From NCBI GenBank assembly GCA_002375765.1, contig DFMV01000055.1, positions 988 to 47,184 on the forward strand: 46,197 bases of DNA, read 5' to 3'. The position numbers and the translations under genes are program-made. The notes below the pieces were generated by a model. It searched no databases. It was not told the DNA's origin and saw nothing but the letters and a program-made list of their open reading frames with translations. This document shows, piece after piece, positions 35,356-44,125 of the stretch; position 1 is the first letter of the stretch, and every line of letters starts with the position of its first letter. Origin of the DNA: Rhizobiales bacterium UBA3584. Its GTDB lineage: Bacteria; Pseudomonadota; Alphaproteobacteria; Rhizobiales; Devosiaceae.

Positions 35356-37959
35356 ATGGCCACAAAAAGAATGCTGGTGGATGCCACCCACCCGGAAGAA
35401 ACACGGATAGTCGTTACCACAGGTAACAGACTCGAGGAGTTCGACTTTGAATCCGCCGAACGGCGGCAGCTAAGGGGCAATATCTATCTCGCCAAGGTTA
35501 CGCGGGTCGAGCCTTCCTTGCAGGCTGCCTTCGTTGAATATGGCGGCAATCGTCACGGCTTCCTCGCCTTTTCCGAAATTCACCCCGACTATTACCAGAT
35601 TCCGGTCGCCGACCGCGAAGCTCTCATGCGCGACGAAGAAGAAGCCCATGAGGAAGAAGCCGATCTCATTGATGATGACGAGGTCGAGAGCGCCGAAGGC
35701 GACGAAGACACCGCCGAAGACAATGGTGACGATTTCGACGCGCCGCGCGAAACCAAGAAGGTTGAGCAGATCGGTGAAGGCGATGCCCTAGAAGATCTTC
35801 AGGAACGTCCCCGCCGCAACCAGCGCCGCTACAAGATTCAGGAAGTCATCAAGCGCCGTCAGGTCTTGCTGGTTCAGGTTGTCAAGGAAGAACGCGGCAA
35901 CAAGGGCGCTGCGCTCACCACCTATCTGTCGCTGGCCGGCCGTTATTCGGTGCTGATGCCCAACACGGCCCGTGGTGGCGGTATTTCGCGCAAGATCACC
36001 AGCGCTGCCGACCGCAAGCGGCTCAAGGAAATCGCCACCGATCTCGAAGTGCCCCAGGGCATGGGCGTCATCCTGCGCACCGCCGGCGCCTCGCGCACCA
36101 AGGCTGAAGTCAAGCGCGATTTCGAATATCTCATGCGCCTTTGGGAAAACGTCCGCACCCTTACGCTCGAATCCTCGGCCCCCTGCCTCGTCTATGAGGA
36201 AGGCAGCCTGATAAAGCGCACCATCCGTGACCTCTACAACAAGGACATCACCGAAGTCCTTGTGTCCGGCGAGGCCGGATATCGCGAGGCCAAGGATTTC
36301 ATGCGCATGATCATGCCCAGCCATTCCAAGAATGTGCAGATCTATAAAGACGATGCGCCGATTTTCTCGCGTTTCAACGTAGAGTCCCAGCTCGACTCCA
36401 TGTTCCATCCGCAGGTCACCCTGCCCTCGGGCGGTTATATCGTCATCAACCCGACCGAGGCGTTGGTATCGATCGACGTGAACTCGGGCCGTGCCACCAA
36501 GGAACACAATATCGAGGACACAGCGCTCCAGACCAACCTGGAAGCGGCCGAAGAGATTTCCCGCCAGTTGCGCCTGCGCGACCTGGCCGGCCTCATCGTC
36601 ATCGATTTCATCGACATGGAAGAGCGCCGCAACAACCGCGCTGTCGAAAAGAAGCTCAAGGATTGCCTCAAGAACGACCGGGCCCGCATCCAGGTCGGCC
36701 ATATCAGCCATTTCGGCCTGATGGAGATGAGCCGTCAGCGCATCCGCTTCGGTGTTCTGGAATCATCGACCCACACCTGCCCCACCTGCGCGGGCACCGG
36801 TCTGGTGCGTTCGGTTTCCTCGCTGGCGCTGATGATCATGCGCGCCATTGAAGACCATGTGTTGCGCAAGCCCGGTCAGTCGATCAACGTCAACATGCCC
36901 GCCGAAGTCGCGCTCTATATCCTCAATACCAAGCGCGAAACGCTCACGGCGCTCGAAGCCAAATACGGGCTTTCGATCACCATTTCCGCCCAGAGCGGCC
37001 TTCTCGGCTCCCAGTTCAACATCGAACGCGGTGAAGCCCGCGCGCCGGTCGCAGCAGCGCCGGTCCAGCACATCCGTGCCGATGCGGCCTCCATGGACGA
37101 CTATCAGGAACCTGAAGTCGAGGAAGAAGCCGAGGTCGAAGCTGAGATCGAGGCCGAGGACGACATGTCCGGCGAACGCGATGGCAACCGCAACAAGCGT
37201 CGCCGTCGTCGCCGTCGTGGCGGCAAGGACAGCGCCGCAATTCAGGCCACCGAGGTTGCCACCCCCGACGCGGAATCCGGCGATACGGAAGATGAGCCGC
37301 GTGCCGATGCCGCCAATGAGGATGATGACGACCAGCCGCGCAAGCGCCGTCGTCGCGGCCGCCGTGGCGGACGCCGCAACAAACGCCCCAACGAAGGTGT
37401 AGGCACCGATCAGGACACGGAATCGCCCGGCGATGCCGACGCCATGAATGCCGTCGAAGACCGCGAGCCTGCGGTCGCGGTTCAGGCGGAAGATGCGCCT
37501 GCGCCCGACGCCGCACCGGAAACCGAAGTGGTCGCCGAAACCGCAGAGGAAAAGCCGAAAAAGCGCCGCACGCGCCGGACCACGAAGGCCAAGGCCGTCG
37601 AGCCGGACTCGGTGGCACAGGAAGCCGTGGAAGGCGCCGAAGAAGCGCCCGCCGCCGAGCCTGCGCCAGCTCCTGAAAAGCCGGCTCGCAAGCCTCGGGC
37701 TCCGCGCAAGAAAAAGGTCGAGGCCGAAGCTCCTGTGGAAGAAAAGTCCGCCGAGGCGCCCCAGCCCGACAAGGCACCTGAGCCCGTTGCCGCATCCAAG
37801 CCGGACGCTCAGCCCGAGGCCGCCGCGGAGGATAAGTCTGCGGCCCGCAAGAAAAAGGCTGTGCCCTCCGACGAGATTCTTGTCTCATCAACCAGCGAGC
37901 CGACCGAAGAAAAGCCCAAGAAGGCTGGCTGGTGGCAGCGCCGCCTCGGTCTGGGCTAA
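35356..37959 (+). CDS. rne: Ribonuclease E
   Basis: This 867-residue endoribonuclease is the hub of RNA decay and rRNA processing. The S1 domain (from about 35) is interrupted by an acidic insert (about 95-160), common in alphaproteobacteria. The catalytic metal residues D374 (SIDVNSG) and D417 (IDFIDM) and the Zn-link C475-P-T-C478 are intact. From about 570 the chain is disordered, with Arg-rich blocks for RNA binding and Ala/Pro/Glu-rich stretches. The end KKAGWWQRR carries the GWW motif that in Caulobacter binds polynucleotide phosphorylase, so a degradosome is expected; the RhlE-like helicase at 11932 is a possible partner. A clear terminator follows. Confidence 0.96.
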   Translation: MATKRMLVDATHPEETRIVVTTGNRLEEFDFESAERRQLRGNIYLAKVTRVEPSLQAAFVEYGGNRHGFLAFSEIHPDYYQIPVADREALMRDEEEAHEEEADLIDDDEVESAEGDEDTAEDNGDDFDAPRETKKVEQIGEGDALEDLQERPRRNQRRYKIQEVIKRRQVLLVQVVKEERGNKGAALTTYLSLAGRYSVLMPNTARGGGISRKITSAADRKRLKEIATDLEVPQGMGVILRTAGASRTKAEVKRDFEYLMRLWENVRTLTLESSAPCLVYEEGSLIKRTIRDLYNKDITEVLVSGEAGYREAKDFMRMIMPSHSKNVQIYKDDAPIFSRFNVESQLDSMFHPQVTLPSGGYIVINPTEALVSIDVNSGRATKEHNIEDTALQTNLEAAEEISRQLRLRDLAGLIVIDFIDMEERRNNRAVEKKLKDCLKNDRARIQVGHISHFGLMEMSRQRIRFGVLESSTHTCPTCAGTGLVRSVSSLALMIMRAIEDHVLRKPGQSINVNMPAEVALYILNTKRETLTALEAKYGLSITISAQSGLLGSQFNIERGEARAPVAAAPVQHIRADAASMDDYQEPEVEEEAEVEAEIEAEDDMSGERDGNRNKRRRRRRRGGKDSAAIQATEVATPDAESGDTEDEPRADAANEDDDDQPRKRRRRGRRGGRRNKRPNEGVGTDQDTESPGDADAMNAVEDREPAVAVQAEDAPAPDAAPETEVVAETAEEKPKKRRTRRTTKAKAVEPDSVAQEAVEGAEEAPAAEPAPAPEKPARKPRAPRKKKVEAEAPVEEKSAEAPQPDKAPEPVAASKPDAQPEAAAEDKSAARKKKAVPSDEILVSSTSEPTEEKPKKAGWWQRRLGLG

Positions 37960-37980
37960 AAGCATTCCACACGAATGAAA

Positions 37981-38005
37981 AAGGGCGGCTGAGCCGCCCT
38001 TTTTT
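37981..38005 (+). terminator. Rho-independent terminator of rne
   Basis: AAGGGCGGC and GCCGCCCTT form a perfect 9-bp stem with a TGA loop, followed by six T residues. Confidence 0.93.
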
Positions 38006-38015
38006 GTTTCCCGCT

Positions 38016-38118
38016 TGGAGCGCTTCCGGGATAAGTGGGTACCACTTATTCAGTTTGGAAGCGCGACATAACAAAGACTTGGATCGTCGCGCCGTTTCTG
38101 TGAAACGGTGAATGATCT
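38016..38118. repeat. Intergenic mosaic repeat, copy 3
   Basis: It begins TGGAGCGCTTCCGGGATAAG, with inner arms ATAAGTGG/CCACTTAT inside outer arms GCGCTTCC/GGAAGCGC. It then has AACAAAGACTTGGATCG and a second stem CGCCGTTTC-GAAACGGTG, ending ATGATCT. The end overlaps the aminotransferase stop codon (38117-38119). Confidence 0.8.
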
Positions 38119-39259
38119 AGGGATGGAGAAATTTGCCCATTCGCTCAAGCGCCATGGCGATGCTTTCCTCAGTACCCGCGTAGGAAAACCGCACATATTT
38201 GTGCCCGTCCGTCCTGTCGAAATCCTGCCCCGGCGTCGCGGCGACGCCAGCCTGATCGAGCATGCGCAGGCAAAAATCCATCGTGTCATTGGTAAAGGCC
38301 GAGGCGTCGACATACGCATAAAACGCCCCGTCCGACGGCTCGGCCAGCCCGAATCCCAGCGCCTTGAGCCCCTCCGACAGAACCAGCCGGCTTCCGGCAT
38401 ATTGATCCCGCCGCGCATCGTACTCGATGCGTGCCTCCATCGCCGCCAGCGCGGCGCATTGGGATACGCTCGAGGCTGAAATGAACAGGCTCTGCGCCAT
38501 CATCTCGGCCCGGCGCACCATATCCTCGGGCAGCACCAGCCAGCCGATCCGCCAGCCCGTCATGCAGTAATATTTGGAAAAGCTGTTGACGATCACATGG
38601 TCGTGGGAAAATTCGAGCGCGCTGGCGTCTCCGCCCACATAATTGAGCCCGTGATAAATCTCGTCCGAGATGAACCGGACACCGAGCCGATCACAACACG
38701 CGACAATCGCCGCCAGTTCTTCGCGCTCCAAAACCGCGCCCGTCGGATTGGCCGGACTGGCCACGAGCAATCCTTCGAAAGGGGATCTTTCATAAGCCGC
38801 TTCAATATCGGCCGCCGTCAGCCGCCATCCATTGGCCGGTGAAACCGGAATCTCGACGCTCCCCAGATTGAGCGACGCGATAATATTGAGATAGGCCGGA
38901 TACCCCGGCCGCGTCACTGCAATGCGCTGTCCGGGAGCAAAACCGGCAAGAAACGTCAGGATGAACCCGCTCGACGAACCGGTGGTCACCACGATCCGCT
39001 CGGGCGAAACCTCGACGCTATGCTGCTCTGCATAATATCGGCTCAACCGCTCGCGCAGCGCCGGCGTACCCTTGGCTGCCGTGTATCCCATCGGGCGATC
39101 AAGACAGTCGCGAACTGCATCCAGCACGCACTCGGCCGGCTTGCCACCCGGCTCCCCGATTTCGAGGTGACACACTTCTCGCCCCTGCGCTTCCAGCGCC
39201 TGCCCCCGTGCCATAAGTTCAAGGGCGTAAAATGGGCGAATCGAATTGGCACTCATCAT
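38117..39259 (-). CDS. PLP-dependent aminotransferase, class I/II
   Basis: This 380-residue fold-type I aminotransferase has the substrate motif LEIGEPGGKP, the cofactor-binding SPANPTGAV, SDEIYHGL with the conserved Asp/Tyr, and the PLP lysine in NSFSKYYCMTGWRIGW. It resembles the aspartate/alanine/aromatic aminotransferase group; the amino donor cannot be told. Two ATG codons (39259 and 39256) are possible starts. Its promoter region contains a 23-bp perfect palindrome shared with the divergent DsbA-like gene. The stop codon lies at the end of mosaic repeat copy 3. Confidence 0.92.
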   Translation of the reverse strand: MMSANSIRPFYALELMARGQALEAQGREVCHLEIGEPGGKPAECVLDAVRDCLDRPMGYTAAKGTPALRERLSRYYAEQHSVEVSPERIVVTTGSSSGFILTFLAGFAPGQRIAVTRPGYPAYLNIIASLNLGSVEIPVSPANGWRLTAADIEAAYERSPFEGLLVASPANPTGAVLEREELAAIVACCDRLGVRFISDEIYHGLNYVGGDASALEFSHDHVIVNSFSKYYCMTGWRIGWLVLPEDMVRRAEMMAQSLFISASSVSQCAALAAMEARIEYDARRDQYAGSRLVLSEGLKALGFGLAEPSDGAFYAYVDASAFTNDTMDFCLRMLDQAGVAATPGQDFDRTDGHKYVRFSYAGTEESIAMALERMGKFLHP

Positions 39260-39308
39260 TTCAATGTCCGCTTGTTCTGTCCGGCAGCCAGCCTTCGAAC
39301 GACCTGCT

Positions 39309-39322
39309 TGCGTAAATACGCA
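39309..39322. promoter_or_regulatory. Small palindrome near the aminotransferase start
   Basis: TGCGT-AAAT-ACGCA forms 5-bp arms 49 bp upstream of the aminotransferase ATG, in an AT-rich stretch. It may be a half of the same control region as the larger palindrome. Confidence 0.3.
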
Positions 39323-39355
39323 TTATATCAGCATATCATTGTCGTTGCGTCAATA

Positions 39356-39378
39356 ATATTAGAATACTATTCTAATAT
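39356..39378. promoter_or_regulatory. Perfect 23-bp palindrome between divergent genes
   Basis: ATATTAGAATA and TATTCTAATAT are perfect 11-bp arms around a single C at 39367. It lies 96 bp from the aminotransferase start and 118 bp from the DsbA-like start. The inner TTAGAA-N5-TTCTAA resembles an ICE but with a 5-base instead of a 3-base centre, so a different dimeric regulator is more likely. Confidence 0.65.
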
Positions 39379-39496
39379 CTTAGTTATTCAAAGCAACCGT
39401 TTCCAACACGCGCTTTTGTTCGCCTGCCCGCCCATTGCGGCTGGCACCCGCCCCTTGCATACGGTAAACCCGCCGCAACGCGATAGGGAGTTTGGG

Positions 39497-40372
39497 ATGC
39501 AAAAAGCGATCAATCTGGGACTTGCCGCTGCCGTGGCCATCCTCGGCGCCGGGCTCGCATATTCCATCGCAACGCGCCCCGAGCCCGGTTTGAGCCAGAC
39601 CGAGGTCGAAAGTCTTCTTGCCCAAACGGCAGCGAACCAGCCCGCCGCCCAATTGCCTGCAGCACCCCGGCCCGAAGCGATCGACACCGCCACCATCGGC
39701 CCGCTAATCGAAGACTACCTCCTCGCCAATCCGCGCCTGCTCGAACGCATGTCGGTCGAACTCGAAGCCCAGGTCCGAGCCGAGGAAAGCGAGCGGGCCC
39801 GCATCGCGCTCGCGGCGATGGAAGAGGAAATCTACAACGACCCCGCCAACATCGTCCTCGGCAACCCCGACGGCGACGTCACCCTCGTCGAAATGTTTGA
39901 CTACAATTGCGGCTATTGCCGCCAGGTCGTCGCCGACGTCATGGCTCTGGTCGAGGAAGACCCGAATCTGCGCGTCATCCTCAAGGAATTCCCCATCCTT
40001 TCGCAAAACTCGGTCGATGCCGCCCGCATCGCCATTCTGGTTGCTCGCTCAGAGGTCAACTACCAGGATTTCCACACGGCGCTGTTTTCCTCCCGCGGTC
40101 AGGTCGATACCCAGGCCGCCCTTGCCGCTGCCGAATCGCTGGGCCTGAGCCGCGTATCTCTCGAGTTGGAAATGGGTGCTCCCGATGTCTCCGAAGCGCT
40201 CCAGCGCACCTATACCATCGCCCAGGCGCTCGGCATTTCAGGCACACCCACCTTCATCATCGGCGATGAAGTGATTCCCGGCGCCCTGCCCAAGGCCGAT
40301 CTGGTGCGCCGCATCGAAAACATGCGGGAGTGCGGCGCCACCATCTGCACCGATAGCGCCCAGGGCGGCTGA
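39497..40372 (+). CDS. DsbA-family thioredoxin-fold oxidoreductase (Com1/ScsC-like)
   Basis: This 291-residue protein has an N-terminal hydrophobic segment (about 7-25, signal anchor or signal peptide), a Pro/Ala- and helix-rich region (30-110), and a thioredoxin fold of the DSBA type with active site C138-G-Y-C141 and the cis-proline loop SGTPTF. The helical N-terminal domain resembles the trimerising stalk of ScsC/Com1-type disulfide isomerases rather than monomeric DsbA. It should act in the periplasm on disulfides. The ATG at 39497 has an AGGGAG ribosome site. It is divergent from the aminotransferase. Confidence 0.9.
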   Translation: MQKAINLGLAAAVAILGAGLAYSIATRPEPGLSQTEVESLLAQTAANQPAAQLPAAPRPEAIDTATIGPLIEDYLLANPRLLERMSVELEAQVRAEESERARIALAAMEEEIYNDPANIVLGNPDGDVTLVEMFDYNCGYCRQVVADVMALVEEDPNLRVILKEFPILSQNSVDAARIAILVARSEVNYQDFHTALFSSRGQVDTQAALAAAESLGLSRVSLELEMGAPDVSEALQRTYTIAQALGISGTPTFIIGDEVIPGALPKADLVRRIENMRECGATICTDSAQGG

Positions 40373-40536
40373 CTTGTCCGCGCCGAACAACCGCCGCCAA
40401 CTTAGGGACGTTCCCTTTGCCTTTTCGGTGCATTTCGTATAACGCCAGCTTGAATTGCCGGCCTTGCTGGCTCAAAAAGCTCTAAAAGGGCGCGTTTGCC
40501 ATCTTTTGGCGCTGAGAACGCGGCACGATAAGGCAC

Positions 40537-40974
40537 ATGGCAAAACGCGTATTGATCCTCAACGGACCGAACCTCAATCTCTTGGGCACGCGGGAAAAAG
40601 CGATCTATGGCGGCGATACGCTGGCCGATATTGAAGCGATGTGCCGGGAATCCTGCGAAAAGCTTGGCATGGCGTGCGATTTTCGCCAGTCCAATCACGA
40701 GGGCGAACTGGTCGATTGGATCCAGTCGGCACGCAAGACAGCCGATGCGATCGTCATCAACCCTGCCGCCTATTCCCACACCTCGGTGGCTATCCACGAT
40801 GCGTTGCGCACGTTGGACAAGCCGATTGTCGAGGTGCATCTGTCAAACATTCATCAACGTGAACCCTTTCGCCACCATTCCTACGTATCTGCTGTGGCCA
40901 AGGGCGTAATTTGCGGTCTGGGCCCAAGAGGCTATACGCTGGCCCTCGAGGCCGTCGCCGAAATCCTGAATTGA
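40537..40974 (+). CDS. aroQ: Type II 3-dehydroquinate dehydratase
   Basis: This 145-residue enzyme turns 3-dehydroquinate into 3-dehydroshikimate in the shikimate pathway. It begins with the family signature [17 protein letters not shown]24 (in REKAIYGG) and H101 (in EVHLSNIH) are the expected catalytic pair, and R19 belongs to the flexible lid. The typical form is a dodecamer of about 145-150 residues. It is followed 37 bases later by accB, an arrangement common in proteobacteria. Confidence 0.96.
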   Translation: MAKRVLILNGPNLNLLGTREKAIYGGDTLADIEAMCRESCEKLGMACDFRQSNHEGELVDWIQSARKTADAIVINPAAYSHTSVAIHDALRTLDKPIVEVHLSNIHQREPFRHHSYVSAVAKGVICGLGPRGYTLALEAVAEILN

Positions 40975-41011
40975 GAAAGACCCCCAAGGGGTCGGTGGAG
41001 ACACGATAACA

Positions 41012-41512
41012 ATGGCAAAGATCTCGCAGGTCGATCAGGACCTCATCCGCACCATCGCCGAACTGGTCAACGAGGCCAACCTGGCCGAAATCGAACTCGA
41101 GCAGGATGATTTCCGCATCCGCGTGACCCGCACCTTTGCCAAGGAAGTCGTCCAGGTCGCAGCGCCGGGCGGGTACGCCCAGCAGCAGGCGCCATCGGCT
41201 CCGGCTGCGCCCGCCGCCCCCGCGGCCTCTGCAGCATCCACGCCCGCCGCCGCATCGCCCGAGGATCTCGCCGCCAGCCCCAACACATTGACCTCGCCCA
41301 TGGTTGGCACCGCCTATCTGGCGCCAGAGCCCGGCGCCAAGGCCTTCGTTGAGGTGGGCGCCAAGGTTTCCGAGGGCCAGACGGTTCTGATCATCGAAGC
41401 CATGAAGACCATGAACCAGATTCCGGCGCACAAATCGGGCACCATCACCCGCATTCTGGTCGATGATGCCTCGCCGGTCGAATACGGTGAACCCCTCGTC
41501 GTCATCGAATAA
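41012..41512 (+). CDS. accB: Biotin carboxyl carrier protein of acetyl-CoA carboxylase
   Basis: This 166-residue protein carries biotin for acetyl-CoA carboxylase, the first step of fatty acid synthesis. The N-terminal 45 residues are helical, followed by an Ala/Pro linker (about 50-90) and the biotinyl domain (about 92-166) with the biotin lysine K132 in EAMKTMN. It lies 9 bases upstream of accC in the same operon. Confidence 0.97.
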   Translation: MAKISQVDQDLIRTIAELVNEANLAEIELEQDDFRIRVTRTFAKEVVQVAAPGGYAQQQAPSAPAAPAAPAASAASTPAAASPEDLAASPNTLTSPMVGTAYLAPEPGAKAFVEVGAKVSEGQTVLIIEAMKTMNQIPAHKSGTITRILVDDASPVEYGEPLVVIE

Positions 41513-41521
41513 GGCAGGCCC

Positions 41522-42868
41522 ATGTTTTCCAAGGTCCTCATAGCCAATCGCGGCGAGATTGCCCTGCGCATCCTGCGCGCCTGCAAGGAACTCGGCATCC
41601 AGACGGTTGCCATCCACTCCCAGGCCGACGCCAATGCCATGCATGTGCGCCTTGCCGACGAAAGCGTCTGCGTCGGGCCCAATTCGGCCCGCGACAGCTA
41701 TCTCAATATCCCCTCGATTCTGGCAGCCTGCGAAATCACCGGCGCCGAAGCGGTGCATCCCGGATATGGCTTTCTGTCGGAAAATGCCCGCTTCGCCCGA
41801 ATTCTCGAAGAGCACAAGATCGCCTTTATCGGCCCGTCCGCCCACCACATCGAGATCATGGGCGACAAGATCCAGGCCAAAAAGACCGCCCTCGAACTCG
41901 GCATCCCCTGCGTCCCCGGTTCGGCCGGCGCGGTGACCACCGAGGCGGAAGCCAGAACGACAGCAGCGGAAATCGGCTATCCGGTCCTTATCAAGGCTGC
42001 GGCAGGCGGTGGCGGCCGCGGCATGAAAGTCGCCAAAACCGAAGCCGAACTGTCCATCGCATTTTCCACGGCGCGCACCGAGGCCAAGGCGGCCTTCGGC
42101 GATGACGCCGTTTACATGGAAAAATACCTGGGCAAACCCCGCCACATCGAGGTTCAGGTCATTGGCGATGGTCAGGGCAATGCTGTGCATCTGGGTACGC
42201 GCGATTGTTCGCTCCAGCGCCGCCACCAGAAGGTCTGGGAAGAGGCTTCGGCCCCCACGGTGCCTATGGCCGAGCAGACCGAAATCGGCGAGATTTGCGC
42301 CGCCGCCATGCGCAAGCTCAAATATTCCGGCGCCGGCACCATCGAGTTCCTCTACGAGAACGGCGAGTTCTATTTCATCGAAATGAACACCCGCCTGCAG
42401 GTGGAGCACCCGGTCACAGAGCGCATTACCAATTTCGATATCGTCTATGAGCAGATTCGCGTCGCGGCCGGCGAGCCCCTTTCGCTCAAGCAGCAGGACG
42501 TGGTGTTCTATGGCCACGCCATCGAGGTGCGCATCAATGCCGAAGACCCCCAGACTTTCGCGCCCTCACCGGGAAAAATCACCTATTACCACCCGGCCGG
42601 TGGCGTAGGTGTACGGGTAGATGCCGCCGTCTATCAGGGCTATAAAATCCCGCCCTATTACGACAGCCTGATCGGCAAGCTGATCGTACACGGCCGCACG
42701 CGGCCAGAATGCCTGCAGCGCCTCAATCGCGCGCTGGACGAGTTCATCGTCGATGGCGTAAAGACGACCCTGCCCCTATTCCGCAGGCTTATCAAGGAAC
42801 CCGACATTCAGGCCGGAAATTACGATATCCACTGGCTCGAGAAATTTCTCGAAGCCAACAAGGAATAG
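41522..42868 (+). CDS. accC: Biotin carboxylase subunit of acetyl-CoA carboxylase
   Basis: This 448-residue ATP-grasp enzyme carboxylates biotin on AccB. It begins with FSKVLIANRGEIA, has the glycine-rich ATP loop KAAAGGGGRGM, the QVEHPVTE motif and the RINAEDP motif, all characteristic. A terminator follows directly, ending the aroQ-accBC unit. Confidence 0.97.
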   Translation: MFSKVLIANRGEIALRILRACKELGIQTVAIHSQADANAMHVRLADESVCVGPNSARDSYLNIPSILAACEITGAEAVHPGYGFLSENARFARILEEHKIAFIGPSAHHIEIMGDKIQAKKTALELGIPCVPGSAGAVTTEAEARTTAAEIGYPVLIKAAAGGGGRGMKVAKTEAELSIAFSTARTEAKAAFGDDAVYMEKYLGKPRHIEVQVIGDGQGNAVHLGTRDCSLQRRHQKVWEEASAPTVPMAEQTEIGEICAAAMRKLKYSGAGTIEFLYENGEFYFIEMNTRLQVEHPVTERITNFDIVYEQIRVAAGEPLSLKQQDVVFYGHAIEVRINAEDPQTFAPSPGKITYYHPAGGVGVRVDAAVYQGYKIPPYYDSLIGKLIVHGRTRPECLQRLNRALDEFIVDGVKTTLPLFRRLIKEPDIQAGNYDIHWLEKFLEANKE

Positions 42869-42874
42869 CAGAAG

Positions 42875-42896
42875 GCGGCCCAACGGGCCGCTTTTT
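42875..42896 (+). terminator. Rho-independent terminator of accC
   Basis: GCGGCCC-AAC-GGGCCGC gives a perfect 7-bp stem with a 3-base loop followed by TTTTT. The aat gene starts 27 bases later, so it probably has its own promoter or is reached by read-through. Confidence 0.88.
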
Positions 42897-42922
42897 GATT
42901 TTTGCGACGATACGATTTTGCG

Positions 42923-43555
42923 ATGACACGGAACGACCCTTTCGATATCGAACTGACGCCCGAGTTGATCCTGCGCGCTTATCGCGCCGGGATTTTCCCG
43001 ATGTCGGAAAGCGCCGAAGATCCCGATATCTTCTGGGTCAGCCCACAGATGCGCGGCGTCTTGCCGCTCGACGGATTCAGGACATCAAGAAGCCTCCGAA
43101 AGACCATGCGCAAAAGTGGTTTTTCGGTTGTTGTCGATCGCGACTTTGCCAGTGTCATCGAAGGCTGCGCGACCGCTGGCAGTGACCGGGAATCGACCTG
43201 GATCAACCCCACCATCCGCGCGCTCTACGGTGAGCTGTTTGCCATGGGCTATTGTCACACCGTGGAGGTCTATGACGGCGACGAGCTGGTGGGCGGCCTC
43301 TATGGTCTGTCCATCGGCGGCGCCTTTTTTGGCGAATCCATGTTTCACCGGCGCACCGACGCCTCAAAGATCGCCCTGGCCCACCTCGTCGATCGGCTCA
43401 AGGCGGGCGGTTATGCGCTCCTCGACACCCAGTTCATCACCGACCATCTGGCATCTCTCGGCGCCATCGAAATCCCTCGCACCATCTACGAAATCCGCCT
43501 CTCGGGTGCCCTCGATATTGAAGGTGACTTCTACGCGTGGGATAAGACGGGGTAG
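42923..43555 (+). CDS. aat: Leucyl/phenylalanyl-tRNA-protein transferase
   Basis: This 210-residue enzyme attaches Leu or Phe to proteins with N-terminal Arg or Lys, marking them for ClpS/ClpAP (N-degron pathway). Family motifs are AYRAGIFPMSE (near residue 15), FWVSPQMRGVLPL, TWINPTI and GGLYGLSIGGAFFGESMF. The ATG at 42923 fits the usual short alphaproteobacterial form; a TTG at 42902 is the upstream limit. It ends just before a large palindromic element. Confidence 0.95.
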   Translation: MTRNDPFDIELTPELILRAYRAGIFPMSESAEDPDIFWVSPQMRGVLPLDGFRTSRSLRKTMRKSGFSVVVDRDFASVIEGCATAGSDRESTWINPTIRALYGELFAMGYCHTVEVYDGDELVGGLYGLSIGGAFFGESMFHRRTDASKIALAHLVDRLKAGGYALLDTQFITDHLASLGAIEIPRTIYEIRLSGALDIEGDFYAWDKTG

Positions 43556-43561
43556 GTTGTG

Positions 43562-43690
43562 TGGAGAGTTCGGTCAGGGTGAGCCGAAAATGGCAGTTTT
43601 CGAGAACCGGAGCGGAGCGTACATTTGGGTACGTGAGCACCGGAAGCGCAGAAAACTGCCATTTGCAGGCCACCATCACCGAACTGTCCA
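43562..43690. repeat. Large imperfect palindromic intergenic element (129 bp)
   Basis: Two 40-base arms (43562-43601 and 43651-43690) are inverted copies with about eight differences; AAATGGCAGTTTTC and GAAAACTGCCATTT are identical and complementary. The 49-base middle holds a smaller stem (CCGG...CCGG and GCGTAC/GTACGT around ATTTGG). It fills the gap between the convergent aat and DUF2155 genes. It is unrelated in sequence to the three mosaic repeats. The core GAGCGTAC...GTACGTGAGCACCGGAAGC reminds me of recurrent intergenic palindromes in proteobacteria, but I cannot name the family. Confidence 0.8.
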
Positions 43691-43696
43691 TGCAAC

Positions 43697-44110
43697 CTAG
43701 CGCTGGTCGGGTGGTGGCACATCTGATGTCTGGCGACAATCGATCAGCCAGACATCATAAACGGCGTTGTCGATGGCATTGAGCGCTGGCGAATCGGCAA
43801 ACATCCAGCCAGAAAACACCCTCTCCATGGTCGCCTGCAGCGAAACCTCGTCCACCTGCACAAAGGCTGAAACGCTCTGCGCCTCGGTTTGGGGCCGTGA
43901 GTAGCAGACACGTGGCGTCAGCTGCAGCGATCCGAACTGCACTGTCTCATCGATATAGACATCAAATATCGTGATCCGGCCGGTGATCTTGTCGAGCCCG
44001 GTAAAGACCGCCACCGGATTGGAAATGGCTTGCGCGTGGGCCGGCGCCGCACTCACGGCAACGGCAAGCGCCAGACAGCTCGCAATGCCTTTAAGTCCCG
44101 GAGCGCTCAC
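43697..44110 (-). CDS. DUF2155-family exported protein
   Basis: This 137-residue protein starts at GTG 44110 and has a signal peptide (1-26, ending AHA). The mature part follows the DUF2155 pattern: LDKITGRITIFDVYIDETVQFGSLQLTPRVCYSRP, followed by a C-terminal WMFADSPALNAIDNAVYDVWLIDC. Two Cys in the mature part could form a disulfide. The family is nearly limited to alphaproteobacteria and has no settled function. It lies 15 bases downstream of the NDUFA12 gene on the same strand, a conserved pairing. Confidence 0.9.
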   Translation of the reverse strand: MSAPGLKGIASCLALAVAVSAAPAHAQAISNPVAVFTGLDKITGRITIFDVYIDETVQFGSLQLTPRVCYSRPQTEAQSVSAFVQVDEVSLQATMERVFSGWMFADSPALNAIDNAVYDVWLIDCRQTSDVPPPDQR

Positions 44111-44125
44111 GCGGGCAGAACCGCC

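Noticed and set aside
39356..39378. Irr/ICE box for the aminotransferase
   Set aside because: The TTAGAA/TTCTAA halves are separated by five bases instead of three, and the symmetry extends well beyond an ICE; a different regulator is likelier.
40790..42517. 575-codon minus-strand open frame opposite aroQ-accB-accC
   Set aside because: It lies antisense to three well-supported genes, shows low-complexity G/A/D-rich composition and no family features; a GC-rich shadow frame.
43561..43782. Short frames on both strands over the large palindrome (including 43437-43739 on the minus strand)
   Set aside because: Both translate the palindrome itself and give nearly the same peptide words from each strand, as expected from an inverted repeat; not coding.
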